A stretch of 12,212 bases of DNA from Victivallales bacterium (lineage in GTDB: Bacteria > Verrucomicrobiota > Lentisphaeria > Victivallales > UBA1829). Of this stretch, positions 6,605 through 12,212 are shown in pieces. The notes beneath the pieces were generated by a model that was given only the letters and a program-made list of their open reading frames with translations, had not been told where the DNA came from and ran no database searches. A program made the translations under genes and the position numbers. Position 1 is the stretch's first letter, and each line of letters begins with the position of its first letter. The DNA lies in the NCBI GenBank assembly GCA_016285335.1, contig JAEEQO010000075.1, positions 1 through 12,212 on the forward strand, read 5' to 3'.

Positions 6605-7827
6605 TGGACGCCTCCTTTCGCAGCCTTCGAGGCAAAAATAGAAAGGACTTTCGCGCGGAACACCGGCGACTGGAGCAGGCACACGATGATGACCACCATC
6701 GCTTTCGGCACGGCGACGATCGCCGGGCTCACGTTCTTCATATACATCGTGGTCGTCAGCGTCTGAATCAGGATGGCGCCGACCAGCGAGCCGGAGAGGA
6801 AGAACCGGCCGCCCGCCATCGAGGTGCCGCCGATCACGGTGGCGAGGATGGCGTCGAGTTCAAGGTTGAGGCCGGCGTTGTTGGAGTCGGCGCACTTGAT
6901 GTTGGAGGCGGCGAGCAGACCCGCCATGCCCGCGCAGAATCCGCAGATCACATAGGTGAGCCATTTGATGCGGCGCGCCTCGATGCCGGCGTAGCGGCTG
7001 GCGCGTTCGTTGTTGCCGACGGACTCGATGAAGAGCCCGAGCGCCGTTTTGCGCGTCAGCAGCCCGGCGATCACGTACATCGCGATCACGATCCAGACAG
7101 AGAACGGCAGGAAGAGCGCGTGTCCGTTGCAGAGGAACACGAGCCCGGGGTTGTCGAACGTGATGATCTGGCCGCCGGTGATGAGCTGCGCCACGCCGCG
7201 TCCCGCGACCATCAGGACCAGCGTGGCGACCATGGGCTGGATGCCGAACCCGGCCACCAGCATGCCGTTCCAGAACCCGGCGAGCGTCGCCAGGACGAGC
7301 GCGGCGGCGACGGGGATGATCCAGTACAGGTTGGGCCCCATGCCCGCGCCGGGGCAGTTGCCCGCGTCGAGCATGGAAATGAGGAGCGCAGCGATCGCGC
7401 CCGCGATTGCCATCACGGCGCCGACCGAGATATCGATGCCGCCCGTGGCGATCACGAGCGTCATGCCGATCGCCAGCACCATGACTTTCGCGCCCTGGTT
7501 CAGGATGTCGATCGGGGTGCCGTAGAGGTAGTAGCCGAAGATCGAGACGCCTTTGTCTTCTTTGGCGGGAGCCTGTTCGGCGGCCTTTTCGGCAGCCTCG
7601 GCGGCAGCGTCCTGGACGGCAGCTTCGACCTGCGCGGCGGCTTCAGCGGCAGCGGCGGGGAGGTCGTCCTTTACGGCCGGGGTCTGGACGGCTTCCTGCG
7701 CGGAATCGCTCTTCTTGATCTCGATCTTGAAGAAGTTGTCGGTAAAGATCGCATTGAAAAGCAGGAGCAACGCGAGCGAGACAAGAGGCCATACGAGATG
7801 GCGGAATTTGTTCGAAGTTTTATTCAT
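6601..7827 (-). CDS. ytfT: Sugar ABC transporter permease (YtfT-like) with an Ala/Glu-rich loop insertion
   Basis: This 408-residue inner-membrane permease matches E. coli YtfT (about 341 residues by recall) from residue 100 onward. Matching blocks include YGTPIDILNQGA (102-113), IGMTLVIATGGIDISVGAVMAIAG (120-143, split across the first core helices), PMVATLVLMVAGRGVAQLITGGQI (198-221), and NNAGLNLELDAILATVIGGTSMAGGR (316-341). A first membrane segment lies at about 11-29. Residues about 39-94 are extra: an Ala-rich stretch with Glu, Asp, Gln and Lys, located in what should be the first periplasmic loop. The gene follows the ATPase gene by 17 bases and overlaps the next permease by 4. An AAGGAAGG ribosome site lies upstream at a rather long spacing. 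Function as the partner of the YjfF-like permease is well supported by family and context. Confidence 0.9.
   Translation of the reverse strand: MNKTSNKFRHLVWPLVSLALLLLFNAIFTDNFFKIEIKKSDSAQEAVQTPAVKDDLPAAAAEAAAQVEAAVQDAAAEAAEKAAEQAPAKEDKGVSIFGYYLYGTPIDILNQGAKVMVLAIGMTLVIATGGIDISVGAVMAIAGAIAALLISMLDAGNCPGAGMGPNLYWIIPVAAALVLATLAGFWNGMLVAGFGIQPMVATLVLMVAGRGVAQLITGGQIITFDNPGLVFLCNGHALFLPFSVWIVIAMYVIAGLLTRKTALGLFIESVGNNERASRYAGIEARRIKWLTYVICGFCAGMAGLLAASNIKCADSNNAGLNLELDAILATVIGGTSMAGGRFFLSGSLVGAILIQTLTTTMYMKNVSPAIVAVPKAMVVIIVCLLQSPVFRAKVLSIFASKAAKGGVQ
7546..7713 (-). other. Low-complexity Ala/Glu-rich insertion in the YtfT-like permease
   Basis: This segment encodes residues 39-94 of the permease, between the first membrane helix and the conserved YGTPIDIL block. 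It contains runs such as AAAAEAAAQVEAAVQDAAAEA, is about one half alanine, and should form a soluble helix or extended linker in the periplasm. The E. coli counterpart as I recall it has only about ten residues here. Confidence 0.75.
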
Positions 7828-7844
7828 GTCCGGGGGGCCCTTCC

Positions 7845-9338
7845 TTAACCTGCGATGAGTTTCATGACGTTCTTGAGGGAGATGTCCTCTCCGGCGACTT
7901 CGCCGACTTTCTTGCGGTCGCGGAGCACGATCACGCGGTCGCAGTCGCGGACGACTTCCTCGAGCTCGGAGCTGATGAAGATGACGGCCATGCCTTCGCC
8001 GCAGAGCTGCTGGGTCAGGGCCTCGATCTCCGCCTTGGCGCCGACGTCGATGCCGCGCGTGGGCTCGTCGAGGATGAGCAGTTTCGGATTGGTGGCGAGC
8101 CAGCGGGCGATCAGGACTTTCTGCTGGTTGCCGCCGCTCAGATGCTTGATGAGCTGTTCGCCGCTCGGGGTCTTGATGCGGAGGAGCTTGATGTATTTCT
8201 CCGCCATTTCCTCCTGCTGCTTCGGCGACAGGGTCTTCCAGATGCCGTTCGACGCCTGGAGCGCGAGCATGATGTTTTCGCGGATGGTCAGGTCGGGGAT
8301 GATGCCGGTCACCTTGCGGTCCTCGGCGATCAGCGCCACTTTCGCCTTCACAGCCTTCTGCGGACGGTTGAAGTTCACGTCCTGCCCGCTCATCTTCATC
8401 GTGCCGGAATCGTGCGGATCGACGCCGAAAATGATCTGGGCGACTTCGGAACGGCCGGAACCGAGCAGACCGGCAAGGCCGAGCTGTTCGCCGGAGCGGA
8501 CGTTGAGATCGAGCGGGCTGATCGTGCCGGTGCAGCCGATGCCCTTCGCTTCGTAGACCACATCGCCGAACTTGGTGTTCTTCACGATGCCGGCCTGCAT
8601 CTCGTTGATCTGTTCCGGGGTCTTGCCGATCATCTTCGCGACCATTTCGATGCGCGGCAGGTCCTTCGCCTCGTAGGAGCCCACGAGCTGGCCGTCGCGC
8701 AGGATGGTGATGCGGTCGCTGACCTCGTACACCTGGTCCAGGAAGTGCGTGATGAAGATGATCGCCATGCCTTCCTCGCGGAGCTTCTTCATGACCTTGA
8801 AGAGCTCCTTCACCTCGTTTTCGTCGAGGCTGGAGGTCGGTTCGTCGAGGATCAGCAGCTTGCAGTCCACGTCCAGCGCGCGGGCGATCGCCACGAGCTG
8901 CTGGATGGCGATGGAGTAGCTGGAAAGGTTTTCGCCGACGTTGATGTCAATGTCGAGGCGGGCGAGCGCCTTGCGGGCCTGCACCTTGCATTCCTTCTTG
9001 TCGATGAAGCCGAGTTTCGTGCGCGGCTCGCGGCCGATGCAGATGTTTTCGGCTACGGAGAGATCGGGCAGCAGGTTCACTTCCTGGTACACGGTGCTGA
9101 TGCCGGCGTGTTCGGCGTCCAGCGGGGAGCGGAATTTGCACTCCTTGCCGTTGAAGTAGACTGTCCCGGCGGAGGCGGGATAGACGCCCGTGATGATCTT
9201 GATGAGCGTGCTTTTTCCCGCGCCGTTTTCGCCCATGAGCGCATGGATCTCGCCGGCCTTGACCGCGAAATCGACGCCCTTCAGAGCCTTGACACCGAGG
9301 AATTGTTTCTCGATGCCTTTGGTTTGCAGTAAATCCAT
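7845..9338 (-). CDS. ytfR: Sugar ABC transporter ATP-binding protein, two nucleotide-binding domains (YtfR-like)
   Basis: This 497-residue cytoplasmic ATPase has two fused ABC domains, the normal layout and length for RbsA/XylG/YtfR. Domain 1 has Walker A GENGAGKST (36-44), Q-loop Gln85, a degenerate signature SSYSIAIQQ (139-147) as is usual in YtfR-type proteins, Walker B LLILDEPTSSLD (161-172) and H-loop His198. Domain 2 has a degenerate Walker A GLLGSGRSE (290-298), a canonical LSGGNQQK signature (400-407), Walker B LLILDEPTRGID (420-431) and Ser in place of the H-loop His (FISSELE). This split of intact and degenerate motifs is typical of the sugar-importer family and leaves one competent ATP site. 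It is the first gene of the operon; AGGA lies seven bases before the start. Its promoter and two putative operator sites lie at 9378-9440. Confidence 0.93.
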   Translation of the reverse strand: MDLLQTKGIEKQFLGVKALKGVDFAVKAGEIHALMGENGAGKSTLIKIITGVYPASAGTVYFNGKECKFRSPLDAEHAGISTVYQEVNLLPDLSVAENICIGREPRTKLGFIDKKECKVQARKALARLDIDINVGENLSSYSIAIQQLVAIARALDVDCKLLILDEPTSSLDENEVKELFKVMKKLREEGMAIIFITHFLDQVYEVSDRITILRDGQLVGSYEAKDLPRIEMVAKMIGKTPEQINEMQAGIVKNTKFGDVVYEAKGIGCTGTISPLDLNVRSGEQLGLAGLLGSGRSEVAQIIFGVDPHDSGTMKMSGQDVNFNRPQKAVKAKVALIAEDRKVTGIIPDLTIRENIMLALQASNGIWKTLSPKQQEEMAEKYIKLLRIKTPSGEQLIKHLSGGNQQKVLIARWLATNPKLLILDEPTRGIDVGAKAEIEALTQQLCGEGMAVIFISSELEEVVRDCDRVIVLRDRKKVGEVAGEDISLKNVMKLIAG

Positions 9339-9377
9339 TCGTCTTTCCTCGTGAGGGGGTGAGTGGATAATTATTAG

Positions 9378-9393
9378 AATATGTTTCTAGAAA
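9378..9393. promoter_or_regulatory. Candidate operator site 1, overlapping the transporter start point
   Basis: This site contains AATATGTTT (9378-9386) running into the perfect palindrome TTTCTAGAAA (9384-9393). It touches the downstream edge of the predicted -10 box and covers the likely start point of the transporter transcript, a classical place for a repressor. The 9-bp core recurs inverted in site 2. Confidence 0.55.
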
Positions 9394-9420
9394 AGATAGC
9401 ACGGTTTCGGCGTTTTTCAA
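9393..9420 (-). promoter_or_regulatory. Promoter of the sugar transporter operon
   Basis: On the - strand, TTGAAA (9420-9415) and TATCTT (9398-9393) are 16 bases apart, and the -10 box is preceded by TGC, an extended -10 motif. Transcription would begin near 9386, giving a leader of about 48 bases before the ATPase start codon. The match is good by eye; no start site has been measured. Confidence 0.6.
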
Positions 9421-9424
9421 CTAC

Positions 9425-9440
9425 GGAAAACATATTTTCC
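9425..9440. promoter_or_regulatory. Candidate operator site 2, upstream of the transporter promoter
   Basis: GGAAAACATATTTTCC has perfect 6-bp arms (GGAAAA/TTTTCC) around CATA. Its AAACATATT core (9428-9436) is the exact reverse complement of the AATATGTTT core of site 1, 50 bp away. It lies just upstream of the transporter -35 box and about 55 bases upstream of the divergent -35 box, so one regulator could act on both units. Confidence 0.55.
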
Positions 9441-9493
9441 CGGATTTATTTGTTTCGTCTTTCAAATAATTTTCCGCATATCGCGTTTTTTCC

Positions 9494-9522
9494 TTGATTT
9501 TTTTCAAAAGTTAAACTATATT
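9494..9522 (+). promoter_or_regulatory. Promoter of the SDR-flavoprotein unit
   Basis: TTGATT (9494-9499) and TATATT (9517-9522) are separated by exactly 17 bases in an AT-rich stretch, a strong sigma70-type match. Transcription would start near 9529, about 40 bases before the SDR start codon, and runs divergently from the transporter promoter. Confidence 0.65.
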
Positions 9523-9569
9523 ACCGGACAAATGCTCAAATCGCTTCTTTTCGAACAGGGAGTCTTGCC

Positions 9570-10325
9570 ATGGGGAAAACCGCTGTCATCACCGGCGCCG
9601 GACGCGGCATCGGCGCTGCCATCGCCGAAAAACTCGCCTCGGAACACTGGGACGTCGCCATTCTGGCACGGAAGCCGCAGGCCGACGGCGACGCTCAGTG
9701 CGCGGAGATCGCGCGGAAATACGGCGTCGCCGCCCGCTACTACGTCTGCGACATTTCGAAATCGGACGACCGGGAAAACACGGTCGACGCCATTATCCGG
9801 GATTTCGGCGGGATCGACGCGCTGGTGAACAACGCCGGAGTCGCGCCGAAAGTCCGCGCGAATCTGCTCGAAATGAGCGAGGAAAGTTTCGACTATGTGA
9901 CGGGCATCAACCTGAAGGGCACGCTCTTCATGTCCCAGCTCGTGGCGAGGCATTTCGCCGAAAAGAAGAGCGGCGTGATCGTGAACATCGGGAGCTGTTC
10001 CGCCACGGTCGTGAGCACGAACCGCGGCGAATACTGCATCTCGAAAGCCGGCGTCGCGATGGTCACCCAGCTCTTCGCCGTCGAAATGGCAAAGTACGGC
10101 GTGAACGTGTATGAGATCCGGCCCGGCGTGATCGCCACGGACATGACCGCCTGCGTGAAGGAGAAATACGACAGGCTCATCGCCGAAGGGCTCACGCTTC
10201 AGCCGCGCTGGGGGCAGCCCGAGGACGTCGCGAACGCCGTCGCCATGATGCTCCGCGGCGACATCGGGTACTCCACCGGACAGGTCGTGAACGTGGGCGG
10301 CGGCCTGGAGGTCATCCGGCTGTGA
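9570..10325 (+). CDS. Short-chain dehydrogenase/reductase (classical SDR, FabG-like)
   Basis: This 251-residue protein has the normal length for a classical SDR. Cofactor motif TGAGRGIG is at 8-15, and Arg34 in the segment after the second strand (ILARK) hints at NADP(H). NNAG is at 87-90 and Asn114 precedes the catalytic helix. The active-site set is Ser142 (GSCSA), Tyr155 and Lys159 (YCISK); RPGVIATDM follows at 184-192, and the C-terminus has the usual TGQVVNVGGG. AGGGAG at 9557-9562, seven bases upstream, supports the ATG at 9570. FabG-like sequences are often annotated as 3-ketoacyl-ACP reductases. Here the position, divergent from a furanose transporter and coupled to a flavoprotein, makes a sugar, sugar-acid or polyol dehydrogenase more likely. 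The substrate cannot be read from the sequence. Confidence 0.9.
   Translation: MGKTAVITGAGRGIGAAIAEKLASEHWDVAILARKPQADGDAQCAEIARKYGVAARYYVCDISKSDDRENTVDAIIRDFGGIDALVNNAGVAPKVRANLLEMSEESFDYVTGINLKGTLFMSQLVARHFAEKKSGVIVNIGSCSATVVSTNRGEYCISKAGVAMVTQLFAVEMAKYGVNVYEIRPGVIATDMTACVKEKYDRLIAEGLTLQPRWGQPEDVANAVAMMLRGDIGYSTGQVVNVGGGLEVIRL
10307..10311 (+). promoter_or_regulatory. Ribosome binding site that supports the GTG start of the flavoprotein
   Basis: GGAGG lies within the end of the SDR gene, ten bases before the GTG at 10322. The GTG overlaps the SDR stop codon (GTGA), so termination-reinitiation probably assists. The first ATG in this frame, at 10442, would remove the FAD-binding motif. Confidence 0.6.
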
Positions 10326-12212
10326 ACACGCGCCGCGTCCATACGCTCGTGATCGGGAGCGGAGCCGCCGGGCTCTGCGCCGCCGTAAGGTTGCACGCGC
10401 TCGGCGTGACCGACGTCCTGATCTGTTCCGAGGGGCTCCGCATGGGCACGTCCATCAACACCGGCAGCGACAAGCAGACCTACTACAAGCTCGGCATGTA
10501 CGGCGCGGAGCCGGATTCCCCTGCGCTGATGGCACGCGACCTCTTCGCGGGCGGCGCGGTCCACGGCGACCTGGCGCTGATCGAAGCCGCCGTCTCCCAG
10601 CAGGCGTTCGCCCACCTCGCCTCGCTCGGCGTGCCGTTCCCCCACGATGAATTCGGTCAGTTCATCGGCTACAGGACCGACCACGATCCGAAACGCCGCG
10701 CCACCAGCTGCGGCCCGTACACCTCGCGCGATATGTGTCTGCGCCTCATCGATGCCGTGAGATCGCGCGGCATCCCCGTGTTGGAGGACCGCGTGGTCTT
10801 CCGTCTGATCACGGCAAATGAGGGTGAAGGGAAACGCTGCATCGGCGCCGCGCTCGTGAACCGGAAAGCGGAGAACATTTCCGATTGCATCGAGTTCATC
10901 CGCGCGGAGAACGTGGTGTTCGCGGCGGGCGGCCCCGGCGGTCTGTATGCCCGGAGCGTGTACCCGGCCGTCCACACGGGCGGCATCGGCGTGGCGCTGG
11001 AGGCAGGCGCGGCGGCGCGCAATCTGCCGGAATCGCAGTTCGGGCTCGCCTCGCTGAAATTCCGCTGGAACGTCTCCGGCAGCTACATGCAGGTCTTGCC
11101 CCGGTTTATCTCCACGGACGCAAACGGCGGGGACGAACGCGAGTTCCTGCGCGAGTATTTCGACGACATTCGCGCGCTGGAGGACGCCGTGTTCCTGAAG
11201 GGCTACCAATGGCCGTTCGCCGCCGTTCACGTGCCGGGCTCCTCGCTCATTGACCTCATGGTCTACGTGGAGACCGAGCTCCGCGGACGCCGCGTGTGGC
11301 TGGACTACCGCACCGACCCCGCCGACCTGGATATCGCCTCGCTCTCGCAGGAAACGCGGGAATATCTCAAAAAGAGCGGCTGCACCGGGCGCACCCCGCT
11401 GGAACGCCTCATGCAAATGAACGCGCCCGCCGTGGAACTCTACCGCACGCACGGCATCGACCTCGCGAAGGAACCTCTGGAGATCGCCGTCTGCGCCCAG
11501 CACAACAACGGCGGACTCGCCGCCAATCTGTGGTGGGAATCCGAAAACATCCGCCATCTTTTCCCCGTCGGCGAAGTCAACGGCTCGCACGGCGTGATCC
11601 GACCCGGCGGCTCCGCGCTCAACGCGGGCCAGGTCGGGGCATTCCGCGCCGCCGAGTTCATCGCCGCCCGCTACGCGGACCCGGACGGATCTTTCGACGC
11701 GCCGTTCAACGCCGCCGCACAGGAAATCGAGGAAAAAATCCTCGAAAAAGCGGGCCGTGGCACGTTCTTCGACTGGAAAGAGGAACGAAAGATTATGCAG
11801 GCTAGAATGAGCAAATCCGGGGCGTTTCTGAGGGAAAAAGACGCACTGAAAACCGCCTTGCAGGAGACGCGCGACCAGCTCGCGCGGCTTCAGGGCGACG
11901 GCCTCGCGTCAAGCTCCGCCGCCGAACTCTCCGAACGCCTCCGCACACGGAGCCTCGTCTTCGCCGCCGCCGTCTACCTCGCCGCCATGCTCGAACAGGT
12001 CGAGGCGGGCGTCGGTTCGCGCGGGGGGTCGGTCGTGCTCACGCCCGACGGACGCCCCGTGCACGACAAACTGCCGTTCAAAATCGCGGACGAGAACAAA
12101 TCATTCCGCGCATCGCTCCAGATGATCGAGGCCGCGCCGGACGGCTCGACGGAGATCCGCCGCGTCCCATGCCGTCCGATCCCGGAAACAGACGGCTGGT
12201 TCGAGACCGTCT
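10322..12212 (+). CDS. FAD-dependent oxidoreductase, fumarate reductase/aspartate oxidase family (3' truncated by window)
   Basis: The frame is open from the GTG at 10322 to the window end (630 codons visible). The N-terminal Rossmann motif is GSGAAG (12-17 in VIGSGAAGL). NTGSDKQTYYKLG at 46-58 occupies the place where FrdA/SdhA carry the His that binds FAD covalently; no His is present, so FAD should be non-covalent. AAGGPGG is at 201-207, HNNGG at 394-398, and the family's C-terminal FAD block GEVNGSHG...RPGGSALNAGQ at 417-436. Residues about 470-570 form the helical domain of this family, with a charged helix at 504-525 and an SRGG segment. RPIPETDGWFETV ends the visible part, so only a short tail is likely missing. 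I see no signal peptide or membrane anchor, so it should be a cytosolic flavoenzyme. Coupling to the SDR implies consecutive or paired redox steps; the substrate is unknown. Confidence 0.85.
   Translation, partial: MNTRRVHTLVIGSGAAGLCAAVRLHALGVTDVLICSEGLRMGTSINTGSDKQTYYKLGMYGAEPDSPALMARDLFAGGAVHGDLALIEAAVSQQAFAHLASLGVPFPHDEFGQFIGYRTDHDPKRRATSCGPYTSRDMCLRLIDAVRSRGIPVLEDRVVFRLITANEGEGKRCIGAALVNRKAENISDCIEFIRAENVVFAAGGPGGLYARSVYPAVHTGGIGVALEAGAAARNLPESQFGLASLKFRWNVSGSYMQVLPRFISTDANGGDEREFLREYFDDIRALEDAVFLKGYQWPFAAVHVPGSSLIDLMVYVETELRGRRVWLDYRTDPADLDIASLSQETREYLKKSGCTGRTPLERLMQMNAPAVELYRTHGIDLAKEPLEIAVCAQHNNGGLAANLWWESENIRHLFPVGEVNGSHGVIRPGGSALNAGQVGAFRAAEFIAARYADPDGSFDAPFNAAAQEIEEKILEKAGRGTFFDWKEERKIMQARMSKSGAFLREKDALKTALQETRDQLARLQGDGLASSSAAELSERLRTRSLVFAAAVYLAAMLEQVEAGVGSRGGSVVLTPDGRPVHDKLPFKIADENKSFRASLQMIEAAPDGSTEIRRVPCRPIPETDGWFETV

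Noticed and set aside
6605..6682. Upstream start giving the YjfF-like permease 26 extra residues
   Set aside because: The start lies inside the preceding permease gene; the ATG at 6604 has a strong GGAGG and the expected N-terminus.
5234..7848. Two long + strand open frames (5234-6766 and 6604-7848) opposite the permeases
   Set aside because: Both translate to His/Arg/Asp/Glu-rich sequence without family motifs, and lie opposite permeases with clear homology.
8437..8475. Apparent loss of Walker A lysine in the second ABC domain (GLLGSGRSE)
   Set aside because: A degenerate second Walker A is normal in RbsA/XylG/YtfR-type sugar ATPases and is not a sign of inactivation.
9404..9465. Weak direct repeat GTTTCG-N5-TTTCAA (9404-9420) and GTTTCG-N2-TTTCAA (9452-9465)
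   Set aside because: The spacing differs and the sequence is AT-rich, so chance is a sufficient explanation; one copy includes the -35 box of the transporter promoter.
9532..9828. ATG at 9532 opening a 98-codon + strand frame
   Set aside because: It is in a different frame from the SDR, lies only a few bases past the predicted transcription start without a ribosome site, and encodes no recognisable sequence.
10199..11590. 463-codon - strand open frame opposite the flavoprotein
   Set aside because: The + strand frame carries all the FAD-family motifs in order; the - strand product is low-complexity Arg/Ala/Val/His-rich and has no recognisable domain.

Overview
The window looks like a stretch of chromosome from a Gram-negative, plant- or mucin-polysaccharide-degrading bacterium of the Planctomycetota-Verrucomicrobiota-Chlamydiota kind. 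A Lentisphaerota/Victivallis-like genome is my best guess, not a demonstrated assignment. The reasons are the high-GC, C/G-ending codon use, a PA14-bearing exported protein, a pectin-esterase-like SGNH enzyme, and a sugar ABC transporter whose binding protein is a lipoprotein. I see no tRNA, rRNA, CRISPR array, insertion sequence or phage gene. No gene-free stretch exceeds 300 bases.

Region 1 (1-3386, + strand) holds the 3' part of a clan GH-A-like glycoside hydrolase. It overlaps by 4 nt with an 806-residue exported PA14-domain protein that has an Ala/Lys/Glu/Gln pentapeptide repeat and possibly a catalytically dead SGNH-like C-terminus. A hairpin terminator at 3395-3432 ends this unit, and it can also serve the opposing gene.

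Region 2 (3453-9338, - strand) holds two units read leftwards. The first is a four-gene sugar ABC transporter: ATPase (7845-9338), permease (6601-7827), permease (5618-6604) and lipoprotein binding protein (4549-5574). It closely matches the E. coli galactofuranose system YtfR-YtfT-YjfF-YtfQ, but the binding-protein gene comes last. A rho-independent terminator (4460-4490) ends it. Behind that, with its own promoter, lies a secreted SGNH/rhamnogalacturonan-acetylesterase-like hydrolase (3453-4325).

Region 3 (9339-9569) is an AT-rich divergent control region. It has a good promoter in each direction and two near-palindromic sites sharing a 9-bp core in inverted orientation, about 50 bp apart and bracketing the transporter promoter.

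Region 4 (9570-12212, + strand) holds an SDR oxidoreductase overlapping by 4 nt with a GTG-started fumarate-reductase/aspartate-oxidase-family flavoprotein that runs off the window end. The flavoprotein is easily missed because its first ATG lies inside the gene, beyond the FAD motif.

Reading the genes together (inference): secreted hydrolases and an esterase release and deacetylate a furanose-containing oligosaccharide or pectin-like glycan. The YtfQ-type transporter imports a furanose sugar, and the divergently transcribed SDR plus flavoprotein oxidise it or a derivative. The transporter's real substrate and the reactions of the two oxidoreductases cannot be read from sequence alone.
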